A stretch of 64,000 nt of DNA, from positions 112,311-176,310 of the forward strand of contig NZ_JAPMLN010000004.1 in the NCBI RefSeq assembly GCF_026410405.1, read 5' to 3'. This DNA comes from Marinicella gelatinilytica. Its GTDB lineage: Bacteria; Pseudomonadota; Gammaproteobacteria; Xanthomonadales; Marinicellaceae. The notes under the pieces are model-generated. The model had not been told where the DNA came from, did not search any database, and was given only the letters and a program-made list of their open reading frames with translations. Within the stretch, counting starts at the first letter, position 1; each line of letters starts with the position of its first letter. A program made the position numbers and the translations under genes. Positions 63,778 through 64,000 of the stretch are shown piece after piece.

Positions 63778-63891
63778 ATGAAACACAAATTTATTTCTTG
63801 TTTTTTTGTCCTTTTCATTGTTTTTTTAAACCTCAATTCGGATAATAAGTGCAATTTCCTGAGGAGGTCGGTTAACTGGTATAGTTACTGA
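63778..63891 (+). pseudogene. 5' fragment of a secreted-protein gene interrupted by IS30
   Basis: ATG at 63778 opens MKHKFISCFFVLFIVFLNLNS, a typical signal peptide. After about 24 codons the frame enters the IS30-like left end and runs in nonsense to TGA at 63889-63891. So a gene for an exported protein appears to have been cut by the insertion; the rest lies outside the window. Confidence 0.5.
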
Positions 63892-64000
63892 TTTTTCTCA
63901 CCAAAAGGAAAATGCAATATGAGCTATAAACAGTTAACCGAAACAGAACGATATCAGATTTACAGGCTAAAGAAAATGGGTTTCACACAAAAGATTATAG
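63850..64000 (+). mobile_element. IS30-family insertion sequence, left part
   Basis: A likely terminal region beginning near GTGCAATTTCC leads to a transposase start with a purine-rich ribosome-binding site (AAGGAAAA). The element continues past the window end, so its right end and target duplication cannot be seen. The left boundary is approximate. Confidence 0.6.
63919..64000 (+). CDS. IS30-family transposase, N-terminal fragment at window end
   Basis: The frame reads MSYKQLTETERYQIYRLKKM and then GFTQKII before the window ends. The SY(K/T)xLTxxERYQIYxLxKxGxxQxxI pattern is the N-terminal helix-turn-helix of IS30 transposases. Only 27 codons are visible; whether the transposase is intact cannot be judged. 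Confidence 0.85.
   Translation, partial: MSYKQLTETERYQIYRLKKMGFTQKII

Noticed and set aside
1..64000. CRISPR arrays, tRNA or rRNA genes, phage or plasmid replication genes, known defence systems
   Set aside because: No regularly spaced repeats, cloverleaf-type sequences, rRNA-like stretches or hallmark proteins were seen on reading through the window.

Overview
The window looks like chromosome of a free-living, moderately AT-rich gammaproteobacterium. Supporting signs are the gene orders aroQ-accB-accC-prmA-DUF3426-fis-purH-purD, fmt-rsmB-DUF4390-ntrY and yciO-scpA-scpB-rluB, plus type IV pilus genes, a DsbD-type thiol reductase and secreted proteins with IPTL/PEP-CTERM-like C-terminal anchors. 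A Marinicella-like marine bacterium is my best guess, but that is inference from gene style and no search was run. I saw no rRNA, tRNA or CRISPR array.

Layout. (1) 1-11.4 kb: the pilin gene pilA and the pilus retraction ATPase gene pilU flank an AT-rich accessory island read on the minus strand. In transcription order it encodes a methyltransferase, a GtrB-like glycosyltransferase, a GT-C-like membrane protein, a Wzm/Wzt-type ABC exporter and two tandem paralogous sulfotransferases. Dead IS66 and IS3 remnants lie at its edge and inside it, and an unexplained 800-base gap separates it from pilA. The simplest reading is a strain-variable surface-glycan module, probably making a sulfated polysaccharide. 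(2) 11.4-31.2 kb: envelope and housekeeping genes, including a TerB-like protein, an MltD-like lipoprotein, a GT-C transferase, a Ser/Thr kinase fused to an FGE-like domain, a small zinc-ribbon protein missed by simple ORF calling, mnmC, a LOG-family gene, yggS, DUF488, acnA with an attenuator-like leader, DUF4442, DUF819, apbE, hemolysin III, purD and purH. A MITE-like palindromic repeat sits at 17.3 kb. (3) 31.2-38.2 kb: fis, DUF3426, prmA, accC, accB, aroQ, a DsbD with a duplicated N-terminal domain, and cutA. (4) 38.3-50.5 kb (plus strand): tdk, fmt, rsmB, DUF4390, an NtrY-like kinase without NtrX, an aldehyde dehydrogenase, a lipoprotein of unknown function, a gamma-carbonic-anhydrase-like protein, an HD/PDE-like protein, sixA and rhomboid. 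(5) 50.6-53.9 kb (minus strand): rluB, scpB, scpA, yciO and a short asparaginase-domain protein. (6) 54-64 kb: a large secreted orphan protein, an M48 lipoprotein protease, the NfeD-slipin pair, a CAP-like protein, a TonB-Sel1 protein and an IPTL-CTERM-like protein. The window ends inside an IS30-family element that appears to have cut a secreted-protein gene.

The most notable items are the glycan island with its twin sulfotransferases sharing a C-terminal module, the kinase-FGE fusion, the two-alpha-domain DsbD, the MITE-like element, the possible acnA attenuator and the 882-residue secreted orphan. Domain calls come from motif recognition by eye. Start codons were moved from the longest frame where ribosome-binding sites, signal peptides or overlaps argued for it.
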